Of a stretch of 64,000 nt of DNA, positions 1-12,611 are shown in pieces. The translations under genes were made by a program, and so were the position numbers. Source of the stretch: Isoetes taiwanensis. Taxonomy: Eukaryota; Streptophyta; Lycopodiopsida; Isoetales; Isoetaceae. Under the pieces are notes generated by a model. That model was not told the DNA's origin, ran no database searches, and saw only the letters and a list, made by a program, of their open reading frames with translations. Each line of letters begins with the position of its first letter. Position 1 is the first letter of the stretch. The stretch spans positions 1,300,001 to 1,364,000 of the forward strand of contig JAJEKV010000006.1 of assembly GCA_021234155.1 (NCBI GenBank), written 5' to 3'.

Positions 1-61
1 ATCGTAATAGTGCACATATTTATGCAGAAATATAGGAGCGCATACCTTCTTTTCCATGATG

Positions 62-2728
62 CTACCGGCTCATTTCTGACATGAAACGGTCATATTCAGA
101 CTCCACAGGATTGCTTTGCTGGCCACTTGGAGGGGGGTTTGCTACCCAGGGTGGAGGTGTTGCACTTCCTCCTGATTGAGATGGAGGAGCATTATTACTG
201 GGTGGACGCATGGAATAAAAACCTGGGTACTGGGGAAACGAAGGATATGGCATGTTTCCTGGTGGGAGGGGCAAACCTGGAGGTGGAAGCTGACTTGTGA
301 CAGCAGGCATTCCTGACATACTTGCACCTTGAGATATACCTAGAGAACCTGGAGATGTAACAGGTAGCATTTGTGATGATTGCCCTGATGGAGCAGCAGG
401 GAGAGGCTGTGACCCAGGATAGCTTATTGGCGGCCCAGAAGGGCATGAGTAGCCTGTAGGAACACCGGCAGATTGTGAAGGACCTGAGAAACCTGGAGCA
501 GATGGAGGAACAGGGTATGTACCTGGGGGTGCAGGATAGGGGATTGGTGGCGGTCCACCAGGAGGAAAAGAAGCAGGTGAAGCATATGGGTTTGATGGGG
601 TTTGAGCAAATGCGTTATAAGGAGGTGGACAGCCCCAAGGAGGAGGTGGCATGCGACTTCCCATCATATATTGTTGTTGCACCTGTGCTTGTGGATATCC
701 ACTTCCTGGGGTGGAACCTGCTATTGAAGTTGGTCCAATAGGAGCTGGCACTGCAGGTGGGGGCGGACGGCCAGCAACACGAACTGCTAAGATTCTTCCT
801 TCAAGTCTATAGCCATTCATGTGTGCAACTGCCTGATTGGCAGATGTCAATTCTGAGAACTTCACAAAACCATAACCTTTGCTGGTCCCATTCACCCGAT
901 CCTTAATCACCTTCACAGCATCAATTCTTCCAAATGAACTAAAAAGACGCATCAACCCTTCATCATCAACTGTAGGTGGGAGATAGCCAATATAAAGATT
1001 AGTCTCATCACCATCCTTACTAAATTTTATTCCTAAACCTGGTCCACCAGGAGAAGAATTAAGTAAAGTGTTGCTCTGCTGCTGCCCTGCTCCTCCAGCC
1101 ATAGCCGTTGTGCTTGCAGACCATGGTGTACCTTGTGGACCACATATAGGAATTGCAGAAGTTCGTCCTGGTCCAACTTCGCCGGAGCCACCTCCTAACT
1201 CAGCTAAAAAGTTCTTGTATTCGTCATCCATCTTATTGCCTTGAGCTGTGCCTTTTACAGGGCAATCAATTGTCGGATGTCCACCATCACCACAAATCCG
1301 ACAAGATACGTCACTTTTGAATGTTGAGAATCGAGCTGGGCATGCATATTGCCTATGCCCAGGTTCCCCACATAGCCGGCAAAATTCATCATCCCTTATA
1401 GTACCATTTAATGAGGCTAATTCTCTCAATTGTGCTCGCTTGTGCTCATTTCTGCCCTCCTCCACAGGAACTAAGAGTTTTTCCACCATTCCTGCAGCAC
1501 CATCTAAAGCTTCCTGAGTTTCTGCTTCAATTAAGACATGCAAATCCTCATTCTCAGAAGGGTCTGGCTTCAAATCTCTCTTCTGTTGAGACCGGCCCTC
1601 TTTGACAGAACCTTTTCCCCTAATAACAATCTTTGCACCTGTTTCTTTCTCCATCCGCTTCTGAGTATTGCCTCGAGGTCCAATGATGAGACCTATAAAA
1701 TTGTATCCGGGACACTCTTTCACTGGAATAAATAGCTTTTTATACAGCTTTGGAGGCTTGTAATCTGCTGGAGGCTTAAAGTTAGGATTTTTTTTAATCA
1801 TCTGAGCAATAATTTCTTGTCTCTCTCTGGATAACTTTTCCCGTGCCCTGTACTCCCTTGTATTTATTCGTATTCCCATGTTGTCATAGACAGGCTCTGG
1901 TGACGGAGATCTAGGCCCATCAGGCTGCTCCTCAAAAAACTGCCCCGTTTGCAACTTCCTATTAATATCAAGAAGTTGGATATTCAAGGCTTGCAACTCT
2001 GGATCCAAATCAACCCCTCCAGTGAGCTCCTTTACAAAATCAGGCAATTGTATTTGTAACTTTGGTTCGTCTTCCCACCTAGATTTTCTTTTTTTCAAAC
2101 CCGATCCATCATTCTCTAGACCCTCACCATCCCCATCTTGTTGAGGCTCCCATCGACTTCGCCTTTTCTTCCCAGAACTAGATTCGTGAGAAGGCCCGTT
2201 GTCACTACCAGAAAAGGAATTTGAGATAGCTTGACTGCTGTCGTGTGGTGCTTCCAAAAGTGTGCCACCTTCATCCCCTTCAGACTCCCTTTTGTGTTCA
2301 TTTTCTGCAGGTACAGGTGCAGAATTCGGCAGGGCGCCATAAGCAGTGTCATATCCATCAGCTAAACTATGTTCTGCTTCTTCAACATCACCTTTGGCAC
2401 TTTGACAACAATCAGCTTTCTGACTCTCAGCACTCCCATTCAACCCAGAGACATTGGAAATAGACTGCCCAATGTCATACTGATTATAAAGGCATGTGTT
2501 ACCATGATGGGCATCGACAGAAGAAAAACTTTGTTGCTGCTGTTGATTTTGTTCTAAGTCAACTACTTGCGTACAAGAAACATCCCGATTATGATATGCA
2601 CTGCCATCAGATGTGTATGATGTTTCATAATATTGTTGAGCAGGGTATTGTTCAACAAGGGGGTTGCCATGATATGCATCTGTTTCTGCCACTACATATC
2701 CGCCCTCTGAAATTAAACCTGAACTCAT
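62..2728 (-). CDS. SF1: Splicing factor 1 / branchpoint-binding protein, plant type
   Basis: This 888-residue uninterrupted reading frame encodes the nuclear protein that recognises the intron branchpoint and contacts U2AF65 in early spliceosome assembly. Seen in order: an acidic, Gln/Ser-rich N-terminus; two U2AF-ligand-like motifs, KKRRSRW (187-193) and KKRKSRW (212-218); a helix-hairpin region (~225-330); a KH domain (~333-425) with the GxxG-type loop IIGPRGNTQ; two CCHC zinc knuckles (450-463 and 476-489); an RRM (~577-655) with RNP2 LYIGYL and RNP1 KGYGFVKF; and a long Pro/Gly/Ser-rich tail. The RRM after the knuckles is the plant arrangement; animal and fungal SF1 lack it. Length is close to Arabidopsis SF1 (about 800 residues). 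No coding intron is visible. The stop lies 61 bases from the window edge, so the 3'UTR is cut. The first Met of the open frame was taken as the start. Confidence 0.95.
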   Translation of the reverse strand: MSSGLISEGGYVVAETDAYHGNPLVEQYPAQQYYETSYTSDGSAYHNRDVSCTQVVDLEQNQQQQQSFSSVDAHHGNTCLYNQYDIGQSISNVSGLNGSAESQKADCCQSAKGDVEEAEHSLADGYDTAYGALPNSAPVPAENEHKRESEGDEGGTLLEAPHDSSQAISNSFSGSDNGPSHESSSGKKRRSRWEPQQDGDGEGLENDGSGLKKRKSRWEDEPKLQIQLPDFVKELTGGVDLDPELQALNIQLLDINRKLQTGQFFEEQPDGPRSPSPEPVYDNMGIRINTREYRAREKLSRERQEIIAQMIKKNPNFKPPADYKPPKLYKKLFIPVKECPGYNFIGLIIGPRGNTQKRMEKETGAKIVIRGKGSVKEGRSQQKRDLKPDPSENEDLHVLIEAETQEALDGAAGMVEKLLVPVEEGRNEHKRAQLRELASLNGTIRDDEFCRLCGEPGHRQYACPARFSTFKSDVSCRICGDGGHPTIDCPVKGTAQGNKMDDEYKNFLAELGGGSGEVGPGRTSAIPICGPQGTPWSASTTAMAGGAGQQQSNTLLNSSPGGPGLGIKFSKDGDETNLYIGYLPPTVDDEGLMRLFSSFGRIDAVKVIKDRVNGTSKGYGFVKFSELTSANQAVAHMNGYRLEGRILAVRVAGRPPPPAVPAPIGPTSIAGSTPGSGYPQAQVQQQYMMGSRMPPPPWGCPPPYNAFAQTPSNPYASPASFPPGGPPPIPYPAPPGTYPVPPSAPGFSGPSQSAGVPTGYSCPSGPPISYPGSQPLPAAPSGQSSQMLPVTSPGSLGISQGASMSGMPAVTSQLPPPGLPLPPGNMPYPSFPQYPGFYSMRPPSNNAPPSQSGGSATPPPWVANPPPSGQQSNPVESEYDRFMSEMSR

Positions 2729-4343
2729 CTTTCCTGTAACTACTAGCAGCTTCCTTTATTTCAACAATGCACATACAAGGAGGGGGACTAACTTACCACT
2801 GGGAAGACAAGGGAACACACCGCAAAGCGCCTTGCCGTTACGAGAAGATGAAGATCCAAGAAAAGCGGATATGGCGATCCGGCCGGTATAATGGCGCGCC
2901 AGGTTGTATCTAATTTGGCCATAGGAATGGACTGGATTTAGGGTTTGTTAACTTTTGTTGTTACTGTTATTTTAATCGTCTAATAAGTTTGCAGAGTATC
3001 TTTGTATTTGTATTGTGGAGCCTATGTAGAAATGACATACTAATGTTCCAAGTGCAACGTCTAAGTGCGTATTTTTTAAAAGTTGTAACCATTGTTAAAC
3101 CATTGAATTGTCATATATAAACAATAAATACACCAAAATGTGCAAACACATGCACAAGTCAGTGGTTCGATGAAGCCAGAGCCTGAACCTGATAAGCTCC
3201 GGCGAATGAAGCACGTGCAGTTAAATCATATGCAGTGGCAGCCACAGCACATGCAATGGCCGCAACCCAAAAGCGAGATTCAAAGGTAGAAGCAACAACA
3301 GAAAACTCCGGTCTGAGCGAAGGTGAAACAGAGGAAGAAAAACAACGTTTTGTAAGAACAAGGAGGGAGGCCGGAGAGTAAAACTCCGGTAAAACCGTTG
3401 CCCTCTTCTTTCATCGTTGCTCTGCAAGAAACATAGTTTCTGCCGCCATCGCTGTGCAAGAAAGAGGTTCTGCCAAGAAGGAAGCCCATGTGACCCTCTA
3501 AAAATAAACCTTCGAACCTAAACCTAACAAAAACAAAAAGCATCAAGAACCTCCCCAACCTTTAAAAAGCTGATGGGAATCGTCTCTGCAAACCTTATAG
3601 CACAATAACAGGGGGTTGTTTTGTATTTTTGTATGCCTTTTAACATGGTTTTTATATAATTTCAAGGGCGTATTCCATGGGATGTACAGATCAGTACATC
3701 TAGAATGCGCATACCGCAACAGTGATTTTAACATTTTCCTCCAATGGTGGGCACCCATGTATTTTTTATCTTGTACTTGGGGGTGTATGTATTTTGGGGC
3801 ATTGCATGCAGGCCTCGAGGGTTTTAATTTTAGGGTTTGTGATTTTTTTGATCAAGCTTATATGGCTGTGAGGGAGGGACTTCAGAGTTTAGAGCGAGCA
3901 GGGACGGTGAACTAGCTTCCACAAAGGTATCAATTTTTTGCATTTCTATTGCTCTTTGTGTCAAACAGAATTTGTCTTTGCCTAAAATATGGAGCAATGA
4001 AGATCCCAGATGAGCGAAAAAGCCCGGCTCTGTACGTTTACTCTAAACCTCCCGGAAATGCAGCTTCCTCTAGCTAGATCCTGCAGTTTACTCTTGCCAT
4101 GAAGCTGGATCCTGCAGTTTATTCTTGCCAAGCCATTCCGCCCATTCCAGACGGATTTGGACGAGTCCAGACAGTTCCAGGCGGATTTAGGCAAGTTCAA
4201 GCAATAGCAAATGTAAAGTAACTAAAGGGGCCGATTTCCCTGCAATCCAAGCAGAGATGTAGAGATGTAGAAGCCACAGCCAGAGGAGGACACAGAAAGG
4301 ACGCCATGAGGCTCAGCCCCTTAATGCAGATACGAAATGAGAA
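2729..4343. other. Intergenic region upstream of SF1
   Basis: No supported gene. The first ~200 bases are the 5'UTR/promoter side of SF1 and are GC-richer than the flank. At 3598-3670 there is a dispersed repeat whose second copy lies at 44415-44480 (shared tract: tatagcacaataaca, then ttttaacatggtttt). Around 4075-4140 a ~34-bp unit beginning gatcctgcagttta is duplicated in tandem, followed by two diverged copies of a ~30-bp unit built on ttccagacggattt and ttccaggcggattt. Open frames here are short and hydrophobic and look fortuitous. Confidence 0.6.
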
Positions 4344-4348
4344 GAAAG

Positions 4349-5097
4349 TGTTACGAATGCTCTATTCTTCCCTGCAAAACTCATCAACTTATTAGAAAGT
4401 AAAGCACCACAGGGTACTCGATTTACCACCCAACCGGACCAACTAGAAGAGCTGTCACCAAGTCAAGCTACTCCGCAAGACAAGCTCTCTCTAGCCACCA
4501 ACCATTGGTGTTACATGAACTCCTTCTAAAGATATGATCAAGCAAGGAACAAGAGAAGATACTAGAAGGTAAGGCTAGGCTCATCATCAACATAGGAAGA
4601 AGCAGATCTAGGCATGCGGTCAACTCAGACCCTATGCACCTTTCTGGGCATAACTTTCAAACCGTAAGGAATCTATGGACAACCACAACTCAGAAATCGG
4701 CGATCCTTACCTTGTTGGAAAGCTCTTGACGTCTAGTTTCCAGATTGGGCTTGGTTGTCCATAGATTCCTTACGGTTTGAAAGTTATGCCCAGAAAGGTG
4801 CATAGGGTCTCGAGTTGATCCACAGCCTAGATCCGCTTCTTCCTATGTTGATGATGAGCCTAGCCTTACCTTCTAGTATCTTCTTGTTCCTTGCTTGATC
4901 ATATCTTTAGAAGGAGTTCATGTAACACCAATGGTTGGTGGCTAGAGAGAGCTTGTCTTCATGAGTAGCTTGACTTGGTGACGTTGCCTCTCTTCTAGTT
5001 GGTCCCGGTTGGGTGGTAAATCGAAAGTACCCCGTGGTGCTTTACTTTCTAATAAGTTGATGAGTTTTGCGGTGGAAGAATAGAGCATTCGTGAATA
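4349..5097. repeat. Large inverted repeat (two LTR copies head to head)
   Basis: The arms 4349-4684 and 4752-5097 are near-identical inverted copies with a 67-bp loop. The join between the inverted copy and the forward copy falls in the shared bases acaacca near 4678-4684, which looks like a microhomology junction. The left arm matches the 3' LTR (6122-6532) better than its own partner: both carry the gacagctcttc variant where the forward 5' LTR has a longer insertion near 4981-4995. Confidence 0.85.
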
Positions 5098-6121
5098 ATT
5101 GGTATCGAGCTCGGCCCGGCCTTTATAAATGAGTGAGTGGGTGATGGAAGAGTTGGAAATTTGAGTATTTAGCAAAGACTCAAAATATCTTAAGGAAATA
5201 GGTTACCTCTTGTCTAGTATGAAATTGATGTTTAGGGATTGTGATTAGAATCTTTAGATATTTCTTATTGCATCCTTATGGCTGAGGTTGGTGCCTCAAG
5301 GTTGGAAAGAGTTGGTGCTCTTGACCAAGCGATTGGAATGAGTGGATGCCATGTCCAAGAGATTGGAATGAGTTGGTGCTCATGTCCATGTGAATAGAAT
5401 GTTTGTTATTCCTGATGTTCGCAGGTCTTCTGGTTGGTGCTGGTGATTGCTAACTGGAATGGAGATTGATCAGAAGTTGGTGCTTCTGGTGGAGGTTAGT
5501 AAACATTTTGAGACAAATTAAGTTGATTTTCTTTATTTGGAATAAGGAATAGATACTTTTATGTGTATACCCATGGTAGATTAGTGACTACGATTGCAAC
5601 GTAGCCGGCTTGAACATGGTATACTTGATGTGAATGCCTCTTGGTAGATCAGTAATTGTGTCTGCAGCACAATAGGCTTGAACAAGAGAGCATAAGATGT
5701 AAAACTTTGAAGACTAGTAATTGTGGTTGCAACACAATTGGCTTGACAAAGTTACATCTGTACCTTGGAGGTACGAGGGGTATTCGGTACTTTGGAAGTA
5801 CAAGAATATCCGTAACTATTTCTGAGTTGTGCAGGAATAAGATATTTCTAGAATCTTGTTGATCGTGGGCGATCAACCTTGAGAAGGGATGGATTGATAT
5901 GGTTTAAGGTTAATAACTAATAATGGTGCTCGGGGGAGTGGCCTTGCATGGAACAATATTTATTGATATGATCAAGTAAGAAAGTCATCCAGTATGTCTA
6001 AGCCTTGCTATTATCAAAGAGAGAGCTAAAAATAAACCTTGACCTTTATTTAGAGGCAAAAAGGCAAAAAAAAGTATTGTTGCCTATAAATAGAAGGACA
6101 ACTTTGAGAGGTGATATCTCC

Positions 6122-6532
6122 GCAACCACAACTCAGAAATCGGCGATCCTTACCTTGTTGGAAAGCTCTTGACGTCTAGTTTCCAGATTGGGCTTGGTTG
6201 TCCATAGATTCCTTACGGTTTGAAAGTTATGCCCAGAAAGGTGCATAGGGGTCTGAGTTGACTGCACAGCTAGATCTGCTTCTTCCTATGTTGATGACGA
6301 GCCTAGCCTTACCTTCTAGTATCTTCTCTTGTTCCTTGCTTGATCATATCTTTAGAAGGAGTTCATGTAACACCAATGGTTGGTGGCTAGAGAGAGCTTG
6401 TCTTGCGGAGTAGCTTGACTTGGTGACAGCTCTTCTAGTTGGTCCGGTTGGGTGGTAAATCGAGTACCCTGTGGTGCTTTACTTTCTAATAAGTTGATGA
6501 GTTTTGCAGGGAAGAATAGAGCATTCGTAACA
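6122..6532 (+). repeat. 3' LTR of the rearranged element
   Basis: This 411-bp direct copy of 4679-5097 ends in CATTCGTAACA at the GAAAG target duplication. The true 5' start of the LTR is uncertain; homology with the other copies begins at caaccacaactcag. Confidence 0.8.
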
Positions 6533-6623
6533 GAAAGGGTAGGAATCTGGCATCTGAATTAAGCTGTGCCATAGTCTACAAAGGATTGAAATGCCTGTGG
6601 GAGTAAAAATTTCCAAGAAAAAG

Positions 6624-7322
6624 TTGAAACACATGGAAGGCGGCAGATTATATTTGGCAGCAGCTTACAGGTAGACAGATGCTCATGGCTACCACATAAT
6701 TTGATTTGCTATGTCCGAGTCTATCTATGTTTGAAGCTTGTTGGTTGTTTCCAGTTAAAAATGTGTAACTTTAAGTTTATCACCAGCTAACTTTCTTGCT
6801 CTTAGTTGTGCCATTAACAATATCCAAATTTGCTCATTGAAACACATGGAAGGTGGCATATTATATTCGGCAGCAACTTGCAAGTAGCTGGATGCTCATG
6901 GCTACAACATAATTTGATTTGTTATGTCTGAGCCTACCTATGTTTGAGGCTTATTGGTTGTTTCCAGTAAAAAAACCTATAATTTTAAGTTTATCACCAG
7001 CTATTGCTCTTAGCTGTGCCACTAACAATATCCAAATTTGCTTTTTGAAACACATGAAAGGTGGCAGATTATATTTGGCAGCAACTTACAGTTAGCCGGA
7101 TGCTCATGGCTACAACGTAATTTGATTTGCTATGTTCGATGTGGTAGGTGGAGTCATGTATGAACCCAAAACAACTAGCATGTGCCCCGATTTGCTATGT
7201 TCGAGTCTGCCTATGTTTGAGCCTTGTTGGTTGTTTCTAGTAAAAACCTGTAATTTTAAGTGTATCATTAGCTAACTTTCTTGCTCTTAGCTGTGCCATT
7301 AAGAATATCCAAATTTGCTTGG
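6624..7322. repeat. Three-copy tandem repeat, unit ~210 bp
   Basis: Copies start at 6624, 6837 and 7045, each with ttgaaacacatg(g/a)aagg, and end at about 7322. They share gctcatggctac, catcaaatt-type AT tracts and the ending aatatccaaatttgct. The third copy is longer because it holds ~60 extra bases near 7139-7200, flanked by direct repeats of gatttgctatgttcga. No coding potential. Confidence 0.85.
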
Positions 7323-7916
7323 TTCATGGCATGGGTCCGACCCACTTCTTTTGTCTCTGCACTTCGAAGACATACAATGGGATATCTTGCATGAAGAGAT
7401 TACATTTGTTCCCTAGCATTGCATGGCGGTCTAAACTTTCCCATGACATCGCACATTGCTTACCATATTCTTGGACAATATAAGGTAACCCCATGCCTAA
7501 TTGACCCTCCGAAGGACCCATGTTCAAAGGCCAAAACGTAGAGGTATCTCCGTTATTTTTCAGTGATCCGACTAAATTGCTAGTCCCTTATTGTGGATCC
7601 CTTATGATGGAGCTCTGCGGGGATGTTTGTGTGCTTTTGTTACATCCTGAAGGGGCCGAAAGTTTTTTCTAATATAACAACCAGCACACAACTGCCATTA
7701 AAACAAATTAACATAAACTATTACATCCAACACTTTCAAATAAAATCCCCCTGAAACCCCCTTTGGTTTGGGTGCATATTTACACGGGGGGTGACATAGG
7801 GCATCGAGAGCTGTTGGATAGGCATATTTGCCCTTTATTCCACGATGTAGACCGTATATAACGATCCTCGTTTGTGGGATATGTTGTACAAGTTTTTGTA
7901 TACGGTGTATTGAGAT
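7323..7916. other. Intergenic, no recognisable gene
   Basis: No convincing coding sequence, RNA gene or repeat. A short minus-strand open frame at 7324-7527 has no motif I recognise. Confidence 0.5.
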
Positions 7917-9140
7917 TTGCAACATGTGGAAGCAGTGCATGAGTATAAGTATTTGGGCATTGACTTTACTATTAATTTGAATTGGGATTGTTGCATTCAG
8001 AAAAGAGTTACTGCCGGATGGAAGGCATTGTATTCTATGCTGAATAACTCTTTTAAAGCTGATTTATATGACTGGACTCACAAGGATTGTTTCGCTCATT
8101 GGTTGAACCCGTCTTATTATATCGTTTGGAAGTTTGGGGTCCTGTTACCAGTGCTAGTACTTGGGAGAATCTTGAACATGTACAAAAATCATTCTTATCT
8201 TCTACTCTGGGAGTCAAATCGACAATGCCATATTCTATTCTCTTGCAGGAAAACGGGTTTTTTCCTTTGGCTTGGGCACCCATGCAATGGCATCTCTTAT
8301 ATATTCAAAAAATCAGTAAGATGGATGTAGAACACTTAACTAATTTGGCTCTACAAAAAGTACTGGGGCCCAGCGGCTGAAGCTTTGTTGGAAAGAGAAG
8401 CGCTTTAACTGGCTTACGAAATGGGGGATTTAGGATCAAAACTGTATCCTAGTATCTACGCCAACAGAGCTGGGACAACTCTGTACCTATCTTCATACTC
8501 GTTTTCGTCAGAGGCTATAGAATGCAGATATCGTGGGCAAAGTAAAACGAGCCATTATAAGGAGCAGGTCAACCCTTCACTTACACGAGGTCCACAAGCT
8601 TACTTAGTGGCACTTATGGGTCATAAAAAAGGAAGAGTAATAGCATCTATTCGTACAGGGGCTCATCATTTGCGCATTGAGACAGGCCGTTTGGGATGCT
8701 ACATCTAGGGAAAATCGATTGTGTATATGTTATTAGTCGAATGAAGCGGAAGTGGAGGCACATACTTTCCAGTTTTGTCCAGCTTATCATCATATCATAA
8801 AACAATATTCCAATCTTCCTCTTCATCAGTTACATTTGTATACATTATTGAATACTTCATTTCCAGCTCACTTGGGGTCCTACTTGCTTGATGTCTTAGC
8901 CCATCAAGAAAAGCTATTGAAGATACAACATGCCCCAGTCTCATCATAAACATTACTGAATGGCAGTATATATTTTTCTACTACGGTTTTTCCCTCGAAA
9001 ACCCGAAAGGACGGGGATTTTTTAATCATGGTAGTAAAATTGGTACTGCTACTTTTTGACATTTATTGCTACACATTGTACTGTGTCCCATAAACCAATT
9101 GGTCTCGGAGGACGTTAAAAACCAATTCAATTCAATTCAG
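7917..9140 (+). mobile_element. 3' end of a non-LTR retrotransposon (LINE), decayed
   Basis: Overlapping frames (7917-8330 and 8087-8380) together read as the C-terminal part of a LINE reverse transcriptase: a YKYLGIDF segment, then LVEPVLLY, EVWGPVTSASTWENLEHVQ, LGVKSTMPYSIL and WHLLYIQKISKMDV. At least one frameshift (~8090) and later stops break it. The same protein segments occur in the LINE at 42.0-44.3 kb. The 3' non-coding end (8976-9140) contains ttttccctcgaaaacc...gggg and ccaattggtctc, and ends in a CAATT-type short tandem tail (caattcaattcaattcag), like the tails at 44.1-44.3 and 45.2-45.4 kb. The 5' part is missing. Confidence 0.8.
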
Positions 9141-12100
9141 TTCATGCAAAGGTTGAGAGTAAGGGACTATATACATGTAGCCGTCAATGGCAAACGTTTC
9201 CTGTTGACATGAACCTAATTTTAGCGCAGGGGTCATATGAAGTCGTCGACAACTTTGGGCCTTCTTCCTTCTTTCTTGCAGGAGCAGTTCAAAATTTCTG
9301 GTTGTGATGAAGAACTCTGAGCCACGTGTTGAGATCGAACGGATTCCTGTCAATAGGAATCCATTCATCTGAGGGCAGGAGCCAGCGGAAACAATTCCTA
9401 TCAAGTGGACTCCATTGCTATCATTTTGTTGCATATGACCCTTCAGCTTTTTATGATTGACAGTGAAGAATCGATATCAACGGCTACATGTGACCAGACC
9501 CTAAGATCTTGGTGCAGTATTGTAGGTCATATAAATATGGGATTTCAGGAGCTTATTTCCAAATTTTGAGCAGCTTATTTTCGTGATTCTTTTCTAGCGG
9601 TCGTTCTCTCAATGGTTGAAAGAAGATATTTCTTTTGTATTGAATGTAGAAAGTGGCCGACTGAGGACACGACCTCCCAAACCTAGTTGGCATGTCGATT
9701 CTTGTGGATGGGCTATGGCCGAACATTGAAGGGGCGTTGCAATTATGTAAGCCTTGATAATACTGTGTCCATAAGAAGCTATGGCAAAAAAACCAATCTT
9801 GGGGCATGGCTCGACATGCAAAATACCATTTATCCTCATCCCTAAAAGCTCTGCTATCGATCTGCTTGAAAAATATCTGCTATACAGGACCGCTTGAAGT
9901 TGAATAATGTAAAGCATATATGATTGTTTCGCAAGCATGCTTTAAAGCTGAGCAAGTTCCGATTGCAAACTATAGGAATTTGAGCATCTGCTTCAAAATC
10001 TAGGACTCAGTGCTTCCTGAGAAAGCTGCGCTCTAGACGCATGTGCTTCATAAACAAATTGGCAAGGCTTTCTTGCTGATAAATCCGGCATTCTAGGTAT
10101 ACTTTATAGGCAATGCTGTGAAGATCATAGGAGTGATGTATTTTGGGCAAGTGAATTACAACAGATATTGGACCTATTCATGTACAAAAATTCAACAAAA
10201 TTTGATTCATGGGTGATTGGTTATGTTTGTTTCTTGGTGATTATGGTCCAGGCCTCAGAAATCCAAGAAGCCTGATATGTTGACATGCATCATGAGTGGT
10301 AATTTAGCATTTAACTCTTTGTGCCATAGTATTTAGAATCATTTCTTGCATTAGATTGCTGACAATTCCAATTGTTGCGTAGTCTTTAACTGATGAACTA
10401 AATCTTGAGAATCCAGAAATAGGCATTTGACTCTTGAAATAGTTATGCTGCAAGTATGATTTTCTTGCAATTACTGATGAAGTAAGTATATTTTATCTTT
10501 GACAAATATCATTATCTATCTACACATCTACACATATATAATTCTTTCTCCAAATATTCGATTTTCTTATGCTCTATTATTTTTTATTCTCTTATGCTCT
10601 ATTATTTTTGCGACACGTAGTATCATTCTTTTTCCTGGGTACAGATTTTCGATGTAGTTTTTCCGGGAATTTTTTGAGTTGTGGGACGAATTATGCTGCT
10701 GCCATAGCCGGTTCTCAGCTTAATCTTCGTGTTGAAATGGACCCATATTTTGGAAATAGGGTTGTGGAAGAAATGGAAAAGTGCCTGTAATTTATATCTG
10801 AAAAGGAGTCAGAATCACGGCAAATATGAGCTTGGCCTTCATCGCTACCCCTCACAAACCCTTGGTCTGCAAAGCACCATGTATCTGCAAAGCTTTGTTA
10901 TTTAACAGCGTCTACAGCTCGCCAATCTTGCTTGGGTTTTCGCCGATTCTGGAACAGGACAGAGAAATGGAAGGGGAAGAATGGAATTTCTAGAAAATGG
11001 AATAAAGGCACTCCGGTTCTCTCGGCCAAAATTCTAGAGCATTTTGGTGTTGCATATTTGCCTCGAAAGCTTCACTTTGTGCTTAGGTGTGGCGGAGTTC
11101 CTAAGATCTGATCTATTTGGAGCATTGCCGATCAAGCCCATTTTTTCTTTCTTACTTTCACCAAAGTTCTTTAGGCTCTGTTCTAAGTGGATTTTTTTTT
11201 GGGTGCTGGAGCAAAGACCTTCGTCTCCTGGTCTCTACAGCCAATAGGCCAAGCTCGGGTATTGATGGTATTATTTGTGAATAGTTTGTAGCCTGCATTT
11301 TGGTTTTACCATCATCTTTTTGTTATAGGGGATATGACCAGTGAGGTGGATGCTACTGCCGTTGTTGTGAAAGAGATACTATTTTAGTGACCATATAATC
11401 TGCCCAAAACAGGGGAAATAGACAGTTAGCAAGGCGAAATTACATTGCTATTTATTTGAGAAAGGCAGTAGTGTTGAGATCTGAACATGTTGCAGCCTCT
11501 GAAGAAAGAACATCTTCACAAGGTGTGCTTTGTCCATTGGCATAATGCATCAACCTACGCAGGCAAGGAAGGCAGATGAAGCAACTATGATTTTTAAAAG
11601 GAGAAAGACCGCTGTTTGGATGACATACATGCAGAATCTTGAACTGCCCATTTTGTGAATTGAACTGGAGCCCAGTAACATGAAATATGGCAAAAGAGAG
11701 GAGGGCGTTCAACGCAAGAGAGATCATGTTGGTGAATGCTTTCTTTGCTCTCAGCAAATATTGCAAACCTTTTAAAGTAAGGTTTCTTTGACTGTCCCAT
11801 TGAGAAAAGCGAAATACAGAAAGACGCTCTTAGTGCGCCGAGGTTCCTTCCAGGAAACTCTGTGGCCCCCAAAATTGACTTACGGGTTCTCTCTGAAATT
11901 ACCCCTGGTCGGCCACGCAACGAACGCCATAGCCCAATAATCCATGTGTTGTGCATCTGCAAGAAAGATCTTTCCGGCAGCACAGACATCTCCTTTTTGG
12001 GATTTGCCAGGTCCAATGTTTCTTTTGAAATCTTATGCATGTGGCCTGAAGATAAGTGAGTTCTGCTAATTGCTTACCTAGAGGTACTCTATTGGACTGT

Positions 12101-12611
12101 AAGAACTTGCAAACATTTTGGCCAGAGGAGTTGTTCTATCTCAAGGGAACTCATGTTTGCAGCGTTGGAGCTTGTGGTGCATGATTGGGCTTTAACCAAG
12201 AGGTAACTATTTACATGCTTTGTTTGGAAGTTGAATGTTAATGCAGGCATTTGAATTAAATTCAGCTGTGCAAACGACATTTCTGGTAAACAAATGCTGC
12301 CATTAAATTAGATGTGAGCATTCCATAGCCAAGATCAGATTTGTTCATCTTAATCTTTATTTTTATATCGAATTGAGATGCATCTATGCTAGCATGTTTA
12401 ATTTAGCATTTCAAATCTGCTTACACTGTTTGACGATACCCATTTTAAAGGATAGATGCTGCTAAGATGTGCATATTTTGGAGCTTCTCTGCATGATATT
12501 TAAAGTGATTACTTGGATATACATCAAGAGTCCCCTTTCTTATGCAGGCCCGCCATCCTTGTGATTTTTGCAGGCCTGAGAAAATGGTCATGGTGCAATA
12601 TAGAATGACCC
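9141..12611. other. Long intergenic region without a supported gene
   Basis: About 3.5 kb of AT-rich DNA with only short open frames, the longest being 148 codons on the minus strand at 11594-12040. None shows a domain, a signal peptide followed by a conserved body, or convincing splice sites. No tRNA, rRNA or long tandem array was seen. Confidence 0.5.

Larger units (their letters stand above)
4349..6532 (+). mobile_element. Non-autonomous LTR element with an inverted LTR at its left end
   Basis: The block is bounded by perfect inverted termini (TGTTACGAATGCTC at 4349 and GAGCATTCGTAACA ending 6532) and by the 5-bp duplication GAAAG at 4344-4348 and 6533-6537. Inside, from left to right: an inverted LTR copy (4349-4684), a forward LTR (4679-5097), a primer-binding-like site (5100-5114, tggtatcgagctcgg), about 1 kb of non-coding internal DNA, and a forward 3' LTR (6122-6532). 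The internal DNA carries diverged tandem units: three ~66-bp copies at 5576-5752 and a ~40-bp repeat near 5300-5400. I see no gag or pol coding. An LTR element whose two outer ends are both the LTR 3' terminus is abnormal and suggests rearrangement during reverse transcription, before integration. Confidence 0.8.

Noticed and set aside
11594-12040. 148-codon open frame on the minus strand
   Set aside because: No recognisable motif, composition not protein-like, overlapped by other random frames, and no splice or regulatory support.
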